A stretch of DNA of 64,000 nucleotides, taken from NCBI GenBank assembly GCA_030601885.1, contig JAUWAU010000009.1, positions 151,173 to 215,172 on the forward strand, written 5' to 3'. Below, one piece after another: positions 36,689 to 45,600 of this stretch (positions are counted from its first letter, which is position 1; each line of letters opens with the position of its first letter). The position numbers and the translations under genes are program-made. Below the pieces are notes generated by a model that saw only the letters and a list, made by a program, of their open reading frames with translations, was not told the DNA's origin and did not search any database. Source of the DNA: Armatimonadota bacterium (GTDB lineage Bacteria; Armatimonadota; Zipacnadia; JAUWAU01).

Positions 36689-37636
36689 GTGTCGCGAGCA
36701 GGCCCCCAAGCCGTCGTCCGTTTGCTGTGGCAGAAGGAGCTTCCGCGGTCAAGGCGATTGTGGTTCGAGGACGCTTACTTCGCGTACGTGTCTGGCCGCT
36801 GCCTCTTCCGCCACGGCATCGCGTCAGGTGAGTTGACGTGGAGCCAGCAGCTGCCGCTGCGGCTGAGGGACTACTCGCCTTTTGGGAGGCGGGTAATCCC
36901 GCCGCTGCCGGAATGGCGACTCGTGTACGCGGATGCCCAGCGGATCCTCGTCGCCCTGTCCTTAGGTTACGGCTTCGGAACGTCCCTGCTGAGCCGCCTG
37001 CGGGCGTTCCGGCAGGAGACAGGTGCAGTTGTCTGGGCGGCTCCGGAGGGGACGGTGGGGGACGAGTACGGATTCTGGATCGATCCACAGAGGGATCTGA
37101 TCCAGTGGCACTCCGCTCGCGATTTCGGGGAGGAGCGTGTCTTGGACGCGATCACGGGCGAGTTCACTAGGCCTCCCGCCGAAGGCGTCTGCTTTAGGCC
37201 ACTGATGCTGCGCAACTTCAGGGCCGACACATCGCCGTACGCCATGATCGTCGAAGAGGGCCTGCCGTACCTAGTGCGCCGCGACTCCGGCGAGTTCCGT
37301 GTGAGGCTGGCAGATGCGCCCCGGCCCAGGCAGCACTGGGATCTCCAGGCGTACAGGCGGCGCATCCGGTACCTCTTTGCCGTCGGGGACGAGCCGACGG
37401 GGGTACTCGCCTCGCTCTACATCGGGCCACGCTATCTTCTCCTGGCCACCTCAACGGAGGAGGGGCTGTGCATAGAGGCTCTGGAGCCCCGCGCCGGGCG
37501 CCAGTTGGCTAAGCTGGTACTTCCCGAGCAAGTGCGCGAACCGTCGATAGATGAGTGGATAGACCACGTAGTGTACGTCTCGGCATACACCCCTTCCGAG
37601 AGGGTTCTCGCTGCAATCCGGGTGCGCGTGAGCTGA
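36689..37636 (+). CDS. Hypothetical protein, probable beta-propeller
   Basis: A 315-residue protein that I do not recognise. It is rich in beta-strand patterns with regularly spaced aromatic and Asp residues (RLWFEDAYFAYVSGRCLFR, RILVALSLGYGFGTSLL, RQETGAVVWAAPEGTVGDE, RYLLLATSTEEGLCIEALEP), suggesting six or so WD40/PQQ-like blades. It has no signal peptide or membrane segment. The GTG at 36689 is preferred because AGAGGTG lies five bases upstream. A longer frame to 36569 crosses the repeat half-copy. It marks the left edge of the accessory island that carries the RHS genes. Confidence 0.6.
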   Translation: MSRAGPQAVVRLLWQKELPRSRRLWFEDAYFAYVSGRCLFRHGIASGELTWSQQLPLRLRDYSPFGRRVIPPLPEWRLVYADAQRILVALSLGYGFGTSLLSRLRAFRQETGAVVWAAPEGTVGDEYGFWIDPQRDLIQWHSARDFGEERVLDAITGEFTRPPAEGVCFRPLMLRNFRADTSPYAMIVEEGLPYLVRRDSGEFRVRLADAPRPRQHWDLQAYRRRIRYLFAVGDEPTGVLASLYIGPRYLLLATSTEEGLCIEALEPRAGRQLAKLVLPEQVREPSIDEWIDHVVYVSAYTPSERVLAAIRVRVS

Positions 37637-37967
37637 ATGCCTGGAGCCACTCTCGCGGCGAGCCCGCATTGCCGGGGACAGGATAGGTAATTCTTGAGCG
37701 CGTTGGTCCTGCGACGTCCGCCAGCCCGTCCCGCAGCCCTTCTCGCCGCGAATTGCCGGGAGAGCATACGTTCTTCACGCGCCGATTCCTGGGCGTTGAG
37801 CACTTGGTGGGAGATGCCCTGGAGCCGTGTGCGCATTCAGCGCGCTTCGGGTGTGGGGCCTGCGCGGACCCGCGGAGAGCGTCGGTAGCCCATCCCCGAA
37901 GCTCGCATCCGTTGGTGCGCGCCGACCAGCCAGTTGCCCGGCGGGCTCCCGGCTTGTAAACCAGCAC
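37637..37967. other. RHS copy A upstream region
   Basis: It holds a decayed half of the palindromic element (37674-37696, GGGGACAGGATAGGTAATTC then TTG). From 37760 it holds the start of the long direct repeat shared with 41343 onward. The conserved 200 bases before the RHS start are identical enough between copies to include the promoter or leader. Confidence 0.5.
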
Positions 37968-38522
37968 ATGACGACCAGACGGATTGTGGCTTCCTTGCTC
38001 GCCTTCCTCCTGGGCGCACATCCCCTTAGCGCCGTATTGCCGCCCTCCGCCGTCCGAGCCATGAGCTGGGCCTCCCCCACCTCTGCCGCCACGGCGGAGG
38101 CCGCGTACGCCTACGACGGCGCCGGGAACCTGACGGGGATCGCGTACAACAACGGCATCGAGGCGAGCTACACCTACGATGCGGCGTATCGACTGGACAC
38201 GGTGACGTGGACGGACACGGCCACGCAGGAGCTCGTGGCACAGTTTGATTGCACGGTGAATGCGCTGGGGCTGCGCACGGCCATCACCGAGGCGGTGCAG
38301 CAGCCGGGCGGGGGGGTGGACACCGACCTGGTGCAGTACGAGTACGACCTGCTGGGGCGGCTCACTCGCGAGACGCGCACTCGGGGCCAGGACGTCCTCG
38401 TGGACAAGAGCTACCAGTATGATCTCTTCGGCAACCGGAAAAAGGTCATCAACCACATCGGTCCCAGCGAGCAGGATGCCACCTTCAACGAGCTGCACCA
38501 GCTTGTCACCGACGGGAACTTG
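37760..38522 (+). repeat. Long direct repeat, RHS copy A
   Basis: About 760 bases, closely similar to 41343-42115 in the same orientation. The repeat covers about 200 bp of leader plus the first 185 codons of the RHS gene. Identity ends abruptly after the codons for DGNL. Confidence 0.8.
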
Positions 38523-39785
38523 AGCTTCGACTACGACGACAATGGGAATCTGTACGAGAAGAAGCAGGGCGACACGGTCCTGACCCGCTACGAGTACGAC
38601 TTCCTGAACCGGCTCAGCAAGGTCACGCACAACCCGGGCGAGGGGAACGAGCAGTGGCAGACGTACGAGTACGATGCCGAAGGCGGCTTGACCCGGACCG
38701 AGACCGACACGGGCGCCGTCAAGCGGTTCGTCAACGACCACCACAGCGTGACGGGATACCATCAGGCAGTGGTAGAGCTGGATGGCCAGAGCAGCGTCCT
38801 GGCGCGGATGGTATACGGCCTCGATCTGGTGAAGATGAGCCGCAGCGGCGAGTACTACTACATCTACGACCCGTTAGGCTCGACGCGGGCGCTGACGGAT
38901 GACCAGGCCGCTGTCACTGATACGTACGCGTATGACGCCTACGGCAACATCATAGAGCAGGATCCCCAGCCGCCCAACGGGACAGAAAACGCGTACCTCT
39001 TCACCGGCGAGCGCCTCGACGCATTCACGGGCTTCTACTACCTCCGCGCCCGCTTCTACGACCCCCTGCGGGGCCGCTTCACCCAGCTCGATACCTTCCT
39101 CGGCTCACCCCAGGATCCGCTGAGTTTGCATCGGTACCTGTACTGCCACGCCGATCCGGCGAATCTATGGGATCCCAGCGGGCACATGACGGCCACCCAG
39201 GTCAATATATCAATGGCGATCGGTACTATGCTCATCGCCGTGACGGCTGTCGCCATCCTCCAGGCACAGCAGGACGCCACGAACACGCTCGGAGAGGCCC
39301 TGGCCGACTTGCTCACGAGGCAGTCGTATGCGTACTCCGCGATCGAGATAGACCTATGGGGCGAGGTGCCGCCTCTAGTGCTAGACAACAAGCAGAAACA
39401 TGTGGAGAAGCACGCCAAGGGGCTCGGCATTGATCCTGACCCAGGTAAGTGGGGGGGCTCCGGATGGGGGTATAGGTTTGTCCCCTACGCCGCGGCGGCC
39501 AACGCTGTCATGCGGGAGATCAACACCAGGTTGGGTACGCGAATGAACCAGGCGTACTACTACGTCCAGCAGAAGGGCACAACAGTCACCCTCCGCCTGA
39601 AGCCCCAAGAAGTGGATAAGGCCATCAAGAAGTATGCACCCGACATGTATGCCAAAGGCGTTAAAGTGTGGGACCAGGCGCAGTACGTGGAGATAAGGTT
39701 CCGGGTGGCTGCCGGCGAGAATTGGGAGAAGGGGCGCACGGTGTGGAAGAGCATTCCCACATTCTTCACCGAACCCGAACCATAG
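37968..39785 (+). CDS. Secreted RHS/YD-repeat protein with variable C-terminal (putative toxin) tip
   Basis: A 605-residue short RHS protein. The signal peptide (MTTRRIVASLLAFLLGAHPLSA) is followed by YD repeats (YAYDGAGNLTGIAYNNG, YEYDLLGRLTRETRTRG, FDYDDNGNLYEKKQGD, YDPLGSTRALTDDQ, about residues 40-310). The RHS-associated core (LFTGERLDAFTGFYYLRARF, YDPLRGRFTQLD) ends at DPSGH, residues 402-406. The remaining 199 residues are the tip: a hydrophobic segment (SMAIGTMLIAVTAVAIL) and a basic part with KQKHVEKHAKG and RFRVAAGENW. I do not recognise the tip; the Lys/His cluster would suit a nuclease-like toxin, but that is inference. A two-repeat protein begins 13 bases later and is the obvious immunity candidate. 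RHS tips act in contact-dependent competition. Confidence 0.8.
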   Translation: MTTRRIVASLLAFLLGAHPLSAVLPPSAVRAMSWASPTSAATAEAAYAYDGAGNLTGIAYNNGIEASYTYDAAYRLDTVTWTDTATQELVAQFDCTVNALGLRTAITEAVQQPGGGVDTDLVQYEYDLLGRLTRETRTRGQDVLVDKSYQYDLFGNRKKVINHIGPSEQDATFNELHQLVTDGNLSFDYDDNGNLYEKKQGDTVLTRYEYDFLNRLSKVTHNPGEGNEQWQTYEYDAEGGLTRTETDTGAVKRFVNDHHSVTGYHQAVVELDGQSSVLARMVYGLDLVKMSRSGEYYYIYDPLGSTRALTDDQAAVTDTYAYDAYGNIIEQDPQPPNGTENAYLFTGERLDAFTGFYYLRARFYDPLRGRFTQLDTFLGSPQDPLSLHRYLYCHADPANLWDPSGHMTATQVNISMAIGTMLIAVTAVAILQAQQDATNTLGEALADLLTRQSYAYSAIEIDLWGEVPPLVLDNKQKHVEKHAKGLGIDPDPGKWGGSGWGYRFVPYAAAANAVMREINTRLGTRMNQAYYYVQQKGTTVTLRLKPQEVDKAIKKYAPDMYAKGVKVWDQAQYVEIRFRVAAGENWEKGRTVWKSIPTFFTEPEP

Positions 39786-39798
39786 GGAGACGAACGGC

Positions 39799-41187
39799 GT
39801 GCCCCCGGGGCCGCATGAATTGCTACTGAGGATGATCCAGATCCTACGTCTGTACGGCGCGGGCGTGATGGGGCGACTCGAGCCGCTCACGGTCGCCACC
39901 GACGTCTCCTGCATCTCTCGACTGGGCCACATGGTCAGGCGCTATGCGGCGCTCCCCGGCACGCACGAGCAGGACGTGCGAGCGTGGCGAGAGTACCATG
40001 CGTCGGCGTGCGAGGAGCTTCAGAAGCGGTGGGCGCGTTCGAGGGGGCGTGGGGGTGGGCGCGGTCCCTTTGGCGAGGCGCTCGCCGACGCCATCTTCCA
40101 CTACAGGGCCATGGTGTGCGACGTACTGCGTGAGGAGCTGGCGCGAGGTCACCCGCCCGAGGTTGAGGGCGCGCACTTCACACGCGACATGTGGCTGGAG
40201 GAGGACCTCGACACGCTGGACCACGTAGGCAGGGCCCGGAGCAGCGTGCAGGCCCTCTTGCACTTCCTGCGGCCCAGACAGAGTGTCGAGGGGGAGGGCG
40301 AGGTGGAACGGGTCGACCGGGTGCTGGAATCACAGCTGCCGCGGCTGCGGCAGTACTTCAGCTTTCACGAGGGAGACGTATTGGGCGATTGGCAGCGGCA
40401 GCAAGAGAGGCTTGGGGCTCCGCCTGACTCCTGGTGGCTTTACCCCACCCGACCCCGCCCGCCGGGGGCCGGGGACCCAAACCAGGCGAGGACACGCCCT
40501 CTCTCCGCGCAACCAGGCGCGGTCTCGCTGGACGCAAAGCCCGTTGGCCGCCATCGCCGCACCGAGATCCTCCTGGCGATGATTCGCACGGTGGTGCGCT
40601 ACGGCTACGGCCAGGGGCGGCGGAACCGCGACTGGGACCGGCCGGAGCTGCCCCGGTGGATAGGCCAGATCGTCTACCACGGGGCCAGGCTCGGGCATCT
40701 GGTGGGCCGGTACGCTGCTCTGCCTTCGGTAGCCAAGGAGGACCTCCTGCCGTGGGTCGAGTTCCACCGCTCGGCCCAGGAGGACCCGGGCCACCTTCAG
40801 CGGGCTCTGCGGTCCTCGATCGCCCAGTATCGGGCCGAGATCTCTGAGCGGCTGGGCCAGGCGGTGGAGAGGGGGCACCCAGCTCAGGTGAACGCGGCCC
40901 CATGCGCGCCGGATGCCTGGATAGTCAAGCACAGGCATATGCTGGACAGAATAGCGGAGGCGCGTGGGACCGCCCAGGCCATCGCTGACTTGGCCCCCAG
41001 GACCGCGTGGTTGGAGGAGTCTAGGGCGCAGCTCGAACGACTAGACGCCAAGCTGCGATCGACGATGCCACGCCTGCGCCACCACTTCGCATTCTACGAG
41101 CAGGACGCTCTGACCGACTGGGAACGGGAGCAGGAGAGGCTTTGCTTCCCGAGAGAGTGGTGGTGGCACTACCCAACGAGCCTGTAG
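39799..41187 (+). CDS. Two-repeat hypothetical protein, candidate immunity protein for the RHS tip
   Basis: A 462-residue cytosolic protein that I do not recognise. It is an internal duplication of a domain of about 200 residues. ISRLGHMVRRYAALPGTHEQ and VLESQLPRLRQYFSFHEGDV in the first half match HGARLGHLVGRYAALPSVAK and AKLRSTMPRLRHHFAFYEQD in the second. Each half ends in W-x(4)-E-R-L-x(5)-WW-x-YPT. The protein is mostly helical and Arg/Trp-rich. It starts at GTG with GGGAGA about eight bases upstream, 13 bases after the RHS stop, so it is co-transcribed. The position is that of an immunity gene, though most immunity proteins are smaller. The duplication could give two toxin-binding units. 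Confidence 0.6.
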   Translation: MPPGPHELLLRMIQILRLYGAGVMGRLEPLTVATDVSCISRLGHMVRRYAALPGTHEQDVRAWREYHASACEELQKRWARSRGRGGGRGPFGEALADAIFHYRAMVCDVLREELARGHPPEVEGAHFTRDMWLEEDLDTLDHVGRARSSVQALLHFLRPRQSVEGEGEVERVDRVLESQLPRLRQYFSFHEGDVLGDWQRQQERLGAPPDSWWLYPTRPRPPGAGDPNQARTRPLSAQPGAVSLDAKPVGRHRRTEILLAMIRTVVRYGYGQGRRNRDWDRPELPRWIGQIVYHGARLGHLVGRYAALPSVAKEDLLPWVEFHRSAQEDPGHLQRALRSSIAQYRAEISERLGQAVERGHPAQVNAAPCAPDAWIVKHRHMLDRIAEARGTAQAIADLAPRTAWLEESRAQLERLDAKLRSTMPRLRHHFAFYEQDALTDWEREQERLCFPREWWWHYPTSL

Positions 41188-41554
41188 TTCCGAATCCGGG
41201 GACACAATTCGGGGAGATTCATGATAGGCAGTTGTCAAGGGGAAAACGGAGATCCCCCCCCGCAGCAGTCATCGTGCCACCCCGGTAGCGTGGATGGCGG
41301 TGCGCACTCGACGAGCTTTTTTCATCGCAGTCTGAATTCCGGGGACAGCATACATAATTCTTCACGCGCCGATTCCTGGGCGTTGAGCACTTGGTGGGAG
41401 ATGTCCTGGAGGCGTGTGCGCATTCAGCGGGCCTCGGGTGTGGGGCCTGCGCGGGGCGCCGGAGAGCGTTGGTAGCCCATCGCGCAAGCTGGCATCCGTT
41501 GGTGCGCGCCGACCAGCCAGTTGCCCGGCGGGCTCCCGGCTGCTAAACCAGCAC
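41188..41554. other. Intergenic region between RHS cassette and RHS copy B
   Basis: It holds a small hairpin (CCGAAT at 41190-41195 with ATTCGG at 41207-41212) that contains GGGGACACA, a decayed half of the palindromic element (41334-41361), and the 5' leader of RHS copy B. No intact gene is visible. Confidence 0.5.
41334..41361 (-). repeat. Decayed half of the palindromic element before RHS copy B
   Basis: GAATTCCGGGGACAGCATAC then ATAATTC matches the outer half of the 27104/28101 elements. A similar decayed half precedes RHS copy A at 37674-37696. Confidence 0.5.
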
Positions 41555-42115
41555 ATGACGACCAGACGGATTGTGGCTTCCTTGCTCGCCTTCCTCCTCG
41601 GTGCACATCCCCTTAGCGCCGTATTGCCGCCCTACGCCGTCCGAGCCATGAGCTGCGCGTGCCCCACCTCTGCGGCCACGCCGGCCGCCGCGTACGCCTA
41701 CGACGACGCCGGGAACCTGACGGGGATCGCGTACAGCAACGGCATCGAGGCCGGCTACACCTACGACGCGGCGTATCGGCTGGACACGGTGACGTGGACG
41801 GACACGGCCACGCAGCAGCTCGTGGCGCAGTTTGATTGCGACGTGAATGCGCTCGGGCTGCGGACGCAGATCTCCGAGGCCGTGCGGGAGCCGGGGCCCA
41901 ATGGCGAGCTGATCACGGACCTGGTGCAGTACGAGTACGACCTGCTGGGGCGGCTGACGCGCGAGACGCGCACCCGCGGCCAGGACGTCCTCGTGGACAA
42001 CAGTTACGAGTATGATCGGGTGGGCAACCGGAAAAAGGTCATCAACCACATCGGTCCCAGCGAGCAGGAGGCCACCTTCAACGAGCTGCACCAACTGAAG
42101 GCCGACGGCAACCTG
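41343..42115 (+). repeat. Long direct repeat, RHS copy B
   Basis: Second copy of the repeat at 37760-38522, about 3.6 kb downstream in the same orientation. The match stops at 42115, within a codon run corresponding to DGNL of copy A. The following sequence is unrelated. Confidence 0.8.
41555..42115 (+). pseudogene. Truncated second RHS gene (N-terminal part only)
   Basis: Encodes the same signal peptide and first YD repeats as the intact RHS gene (YAYDDAGNLTGIAYSNG, AAYRLDTVTWTDTATQ, YEYDLLGRLTRETRTRG, HIGPSEQEATFNELHQL), about 187 codons, then loses homology. The frame stays open to 42844 but becomes Arg/Ser/Pro-rich nonsense and runs across the 3' end of the next operon, so it is not a working protein. 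The RHS core and a tip are missing. It is best read as an orphan module left by recombination between RHS copies. Confidence 0.75.
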
Positions 42116-42252
42116 CGGCGCCGCCGTGGCAGCGATACCGCATTGGGAAAGCCGGCATCGAGAACCTGCTGGGGGAGCGATGTTGGCTCTCGCGACGGCC
42201 GGACAATCCGCCCGAGCCGCTGCCGCTGCGGGTCACAGAGAGGGGACGTGCG

Positions 42253-42549
42253 GTGTTCTCGCCCGAAACGATACGAGCGCTCGAGAGACAGTCTGCGGTG
42301 GTATCCCATGTGCCGGGCGATATCAACGGCGCCCTGCCGCTTTGCGAAAACGATGATGGCGCTTACATCATGGTCCATCCGATGGGGTACGGCGCGGTCG
42401 TCCGTCTCGGAGGAGTTCCTGTCGAGCCGGTTCCGGCGGCGCTGGCGGAAGCTGTTGAAGCGATACTCGACGGCAAGCTTGAGCTGGGCGGCCCCGTTTG
42501 GCGCTCGCCTCTATGCCGGAGGGTGGAGGCGATGCCACGGAAAAGATAG
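42253..42549 (+). CDS. Small hypothetical protein after the truncated RHS copy
   Basis: 98 residues starting at GTG (MFSPETIRALERQSAVVSHV) with GAGAGGGG six bases upstream. The sequence is acidic and protein-like (PLCENDDGAYIMVHPMGYGA, AALAEAVEAILDGKLELGG). The same frame is open and still protein-like back to about 42118 (WQRYRIGKAGIENLLGERCW). It is therefore either a small gene or the 3' remnant of a longer one cut at the RHS junction. It is out of frame with the RHS copy. An orphan immunity or tip fragment is possible; I recognise no family. Confidence 0.45.
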   Translation: MFSPETIRALERQSAVVSHVPGDINGALPLCENDDGAYIMVHPMGYGAVVRLGGVPVEPVPAALAEAVEAILDGKLELGGPVWRSPLCRRVEAMPRKR

Positions 42550-42617
42550 CTCGATACGCGAATGTCCGTTGGTCCAGTCGTTGCGGCTCCCGCTGGCCTC
42601 CGTGAACGCAACCGCGA

Positions 42618-45600
42618 CTATGTGCCGGCGAAGCAAAGCACCTTGCCGTCTGCGGTGGAAAGATACAGGCGTCCGTTCGCGGCGGCCATGCCGTCCCACT
42701 CAGGTAGGGATTCAAGCTGGTATTCGGCCAGCTTCTCCCCGTCCGACGTCGAAACGGCCCATAGCAGCGCACCCCGCGTGCCTTCAAGAGCCGCACTCTG
42801 TTCTTTCAGCTTTGCCTGGATCGCTGGGTCGTCGAAGCTGCTGAACGATTCCTCCTCATCGACGACATCCGGTGGGCCGGCGATGAACAGCGTCTTGTCC
42901 GCCAGAACCATCGCCCGAACCATAAGCGGAAGCTGTTGCGACCAATCATGCGTGACCGCGAACTGCACCCCGCGCGTCCTGCTGCCGGTGAATCTCATGG
43001 CCCTCCCGAGCCTGCCGTGTGTGGGCTCAGCACCTGCGACCGTGCCGTCGTTCTTGTTTCCCGAGTCGTCCGTCGCATCGCCCTTATCGAAAGAGAGGCA
43101 TAGGACCAGCCCGTGCTCGTCGGCAGGCGGCGGACCGGGACGCTCGTAGTGCCTCTGTATCTCATCTGCACTCAATGCGCGGAAGTAGACCCTCACCTCA
43201 TCAATGACCCCGATGAGACCGAATGGGCTCTTATACTCGCCCACGGCGCCGCCCTGATCGGCGCCGATCTCCATGGCCTGTTTCGGGTTGGACGCAATGA
43301 GTGCTGAGGCGTCAGTGGAGCCGGAGAGCTTGCCGTTCACATAGATCCGGAGCTGCCTGTCGGCGGTCAACACGCCGGCGAGGTGGGCCCATTTGCCCAC
43401 CACGTCTTCCCGGGCGGGCACCGAGCTTACCTTCTCATCGGAGCGGATCACGAACCGGGGCTTCCCGCCCCTCACGATGAGCGCATAGCCGTGTGAGGGC
43501 CCACCCCTCGCAAGGACCACTCCATCTCGACCGTCTGCCTTCACCCACGCTTCGACGGACAGGGGTTTGCCAGTTGGGTCAAGGCTCGGCGAGTTTGCGA
43601 TCTGTACCTCTGACCGTCCGCCGCTCGCCGCCCGTGCCTCGGCGCGCGGGATGTCCCTGCTGGTGGCGAACAGGTGATACTCCAGCGGGGTTGTCCATCT
43701 GTAGTACTCCGGCAGGCGCCCATAACCGTACACGGAGGAGTCGCCCACCGCGAGGATGCGCCCGGCGGGGGCAAAGCGGCCGGCCTGATGGTAGCCGGCG
43801 TGCCCGCCCGCGAAGCTCCGGCCGTACACCCAATAGGCCCGGTGGAACCACGAGCCGTCCACGAAGCCCATAGGAGCGAACAGATGCGCCGTCTCGCTCG
43901 CCTGGACCGAGCCCTGCTCGGCGGGGTTGCCGGAATGCGGGCCGAGCTGCTGGCGCACGCCCTGCAGATCGAACACCTGGGACTTCATATACACGTGCCG
44001 CCCATCGCCTGACAGAACGTCGGGAAGCGCAACGGGCAGGTTCAGGATCTGGGTGCGCGCTTGCAGGTTCGCACCGGTTTCCGGGTCCCGGTCGTCGAGA
44101 ACGGTCTCCGAGAGCTTGCGTCCTGTCTCCGGGTCAAGTTGCAGGAGGTGCAGGCCTCCATCCAGGAACATGGACCTGCCGGCGACGCAGTAGAGCACGC
44201 CATCTTGAACGAGCACGCTGCCGTGGACCGGCCAGACGGATTCGAGCTGCTCGAACGCCATCACTTTGCGGTCTCGCGGCGCGGCGCGGAAGCGCCAGAT
44301 GAGCGCCCCGTCGGAGGCGCGAAGGCCATAGACCCAACCGTCCGCCGAACCGAATAGGACGCGGCCCTGATAGATCGTCGGCGGCGAGTCAACCCGACCT
44401 CCGGCGGTGTAGCTCCAGAGCGCCTTCCCCGAACTCGCATCGAGGGCATGCACGGTGTGCGTGTCCACGGACGCCACGAAAAGCTTGCCGCCGGCAATCA
44501 CAACACTGCTGATCTTGCCGCCAAGATCGGTCTGCCACGCGCGTTTCAAGTTGGCGGGAACTGACGCTTTGGTGAAGCCGCCGCGCGTTGCATCGTGGCG
44601 ATACGTGGGCCATTCATCTTGTCCCGTGGAGGCCGAGGATCCCGATGCCGGTTTCCCGTACGCGGGGCCGCGCTCGAGCCGCGCAGCGTCCGGCGCGCCT
44701 CGCGGATATGGCCTCGCTCCGGACTCCGGAGCGAGGGCGTTGAAACCGTAGAGCTTTGCCTCCGGGTAGCAGGCGCAGTCGTGCATTGGCGCATAGATCA
44801 GCCCGTTGCAGGGCATGATGCCGTAGATGCACCCGCCTCGAACCCAATGGTGAATCTCCCAACTGTTCGCCCGGACATCGACGAATTCAATGCCCGTTCT
44901 CGACGGCAGGATGTACTTATCGGTCGCCTTCGCCCGATAGCAGCGGTGATGAAACCAGTACGTCTCGACATTGGGCGCGAACTCGTTCTTGACCTCGCCC
45001 GTGTGCACGTCCCGGCCCGCGAAAACGCCCGACTCCCTGCCGCTGGCGGTTGCCCCCGACCACACCAGACCATCAACGACGAGAAGATCCTCCGGCGAGT
45101 TGTGTCCCGAACGAGGGTGTTCCGCCGTCCACAGCGTCTCGCCCGTTTGGGCAGACAGCCCCGCCTGCCGCCGGTCACCGCCGGAGAAGAGGACAACATC
45201 CTCGTACAGGACGAGCGTCGGCCCGAAGGCGGTCGGGATCGACGGGCGTCTTGAGACGGGCTCGGAGCGCCACAGTGTCTCGCCGCTCCTGCGATCCAGG
45301 CAGACGATCGCCTCGCCATCGTGAAAGGCCACGCGTTCGCCGTCGGCCGCCAGCGTCAGAGGTACCACCGGGTACTCCTTCTGCCACAGGCCCTTGCCCG
45401 TGTCCGCCTGGATGGCCACGATCCGCCTGTTCTCTTCATCCCACGGCCAGTCACGCGCCACCCGGGCCTTCTCCTCGCCGATGTTGTTGACGAGCGGCTT
45501 GAACTCGTTCCAGTCCGTCGGCGTTTCGTTGACCAGCGCGAAGAGCACGCCGTCGGAAGCGATCACTTCCTCCGTGGCCCGCGTGCCCTCATAGGTCCGG

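Noticed and set aside
41414..42844. A 476-codon reading of the second RHS copy
   Set aside because: Only the first part (to 42115) is RHS. The rest is Arg/Ser/Pro-rich read-through across unrelated DNA and the end of the next operon, so it was called a truncated copy.
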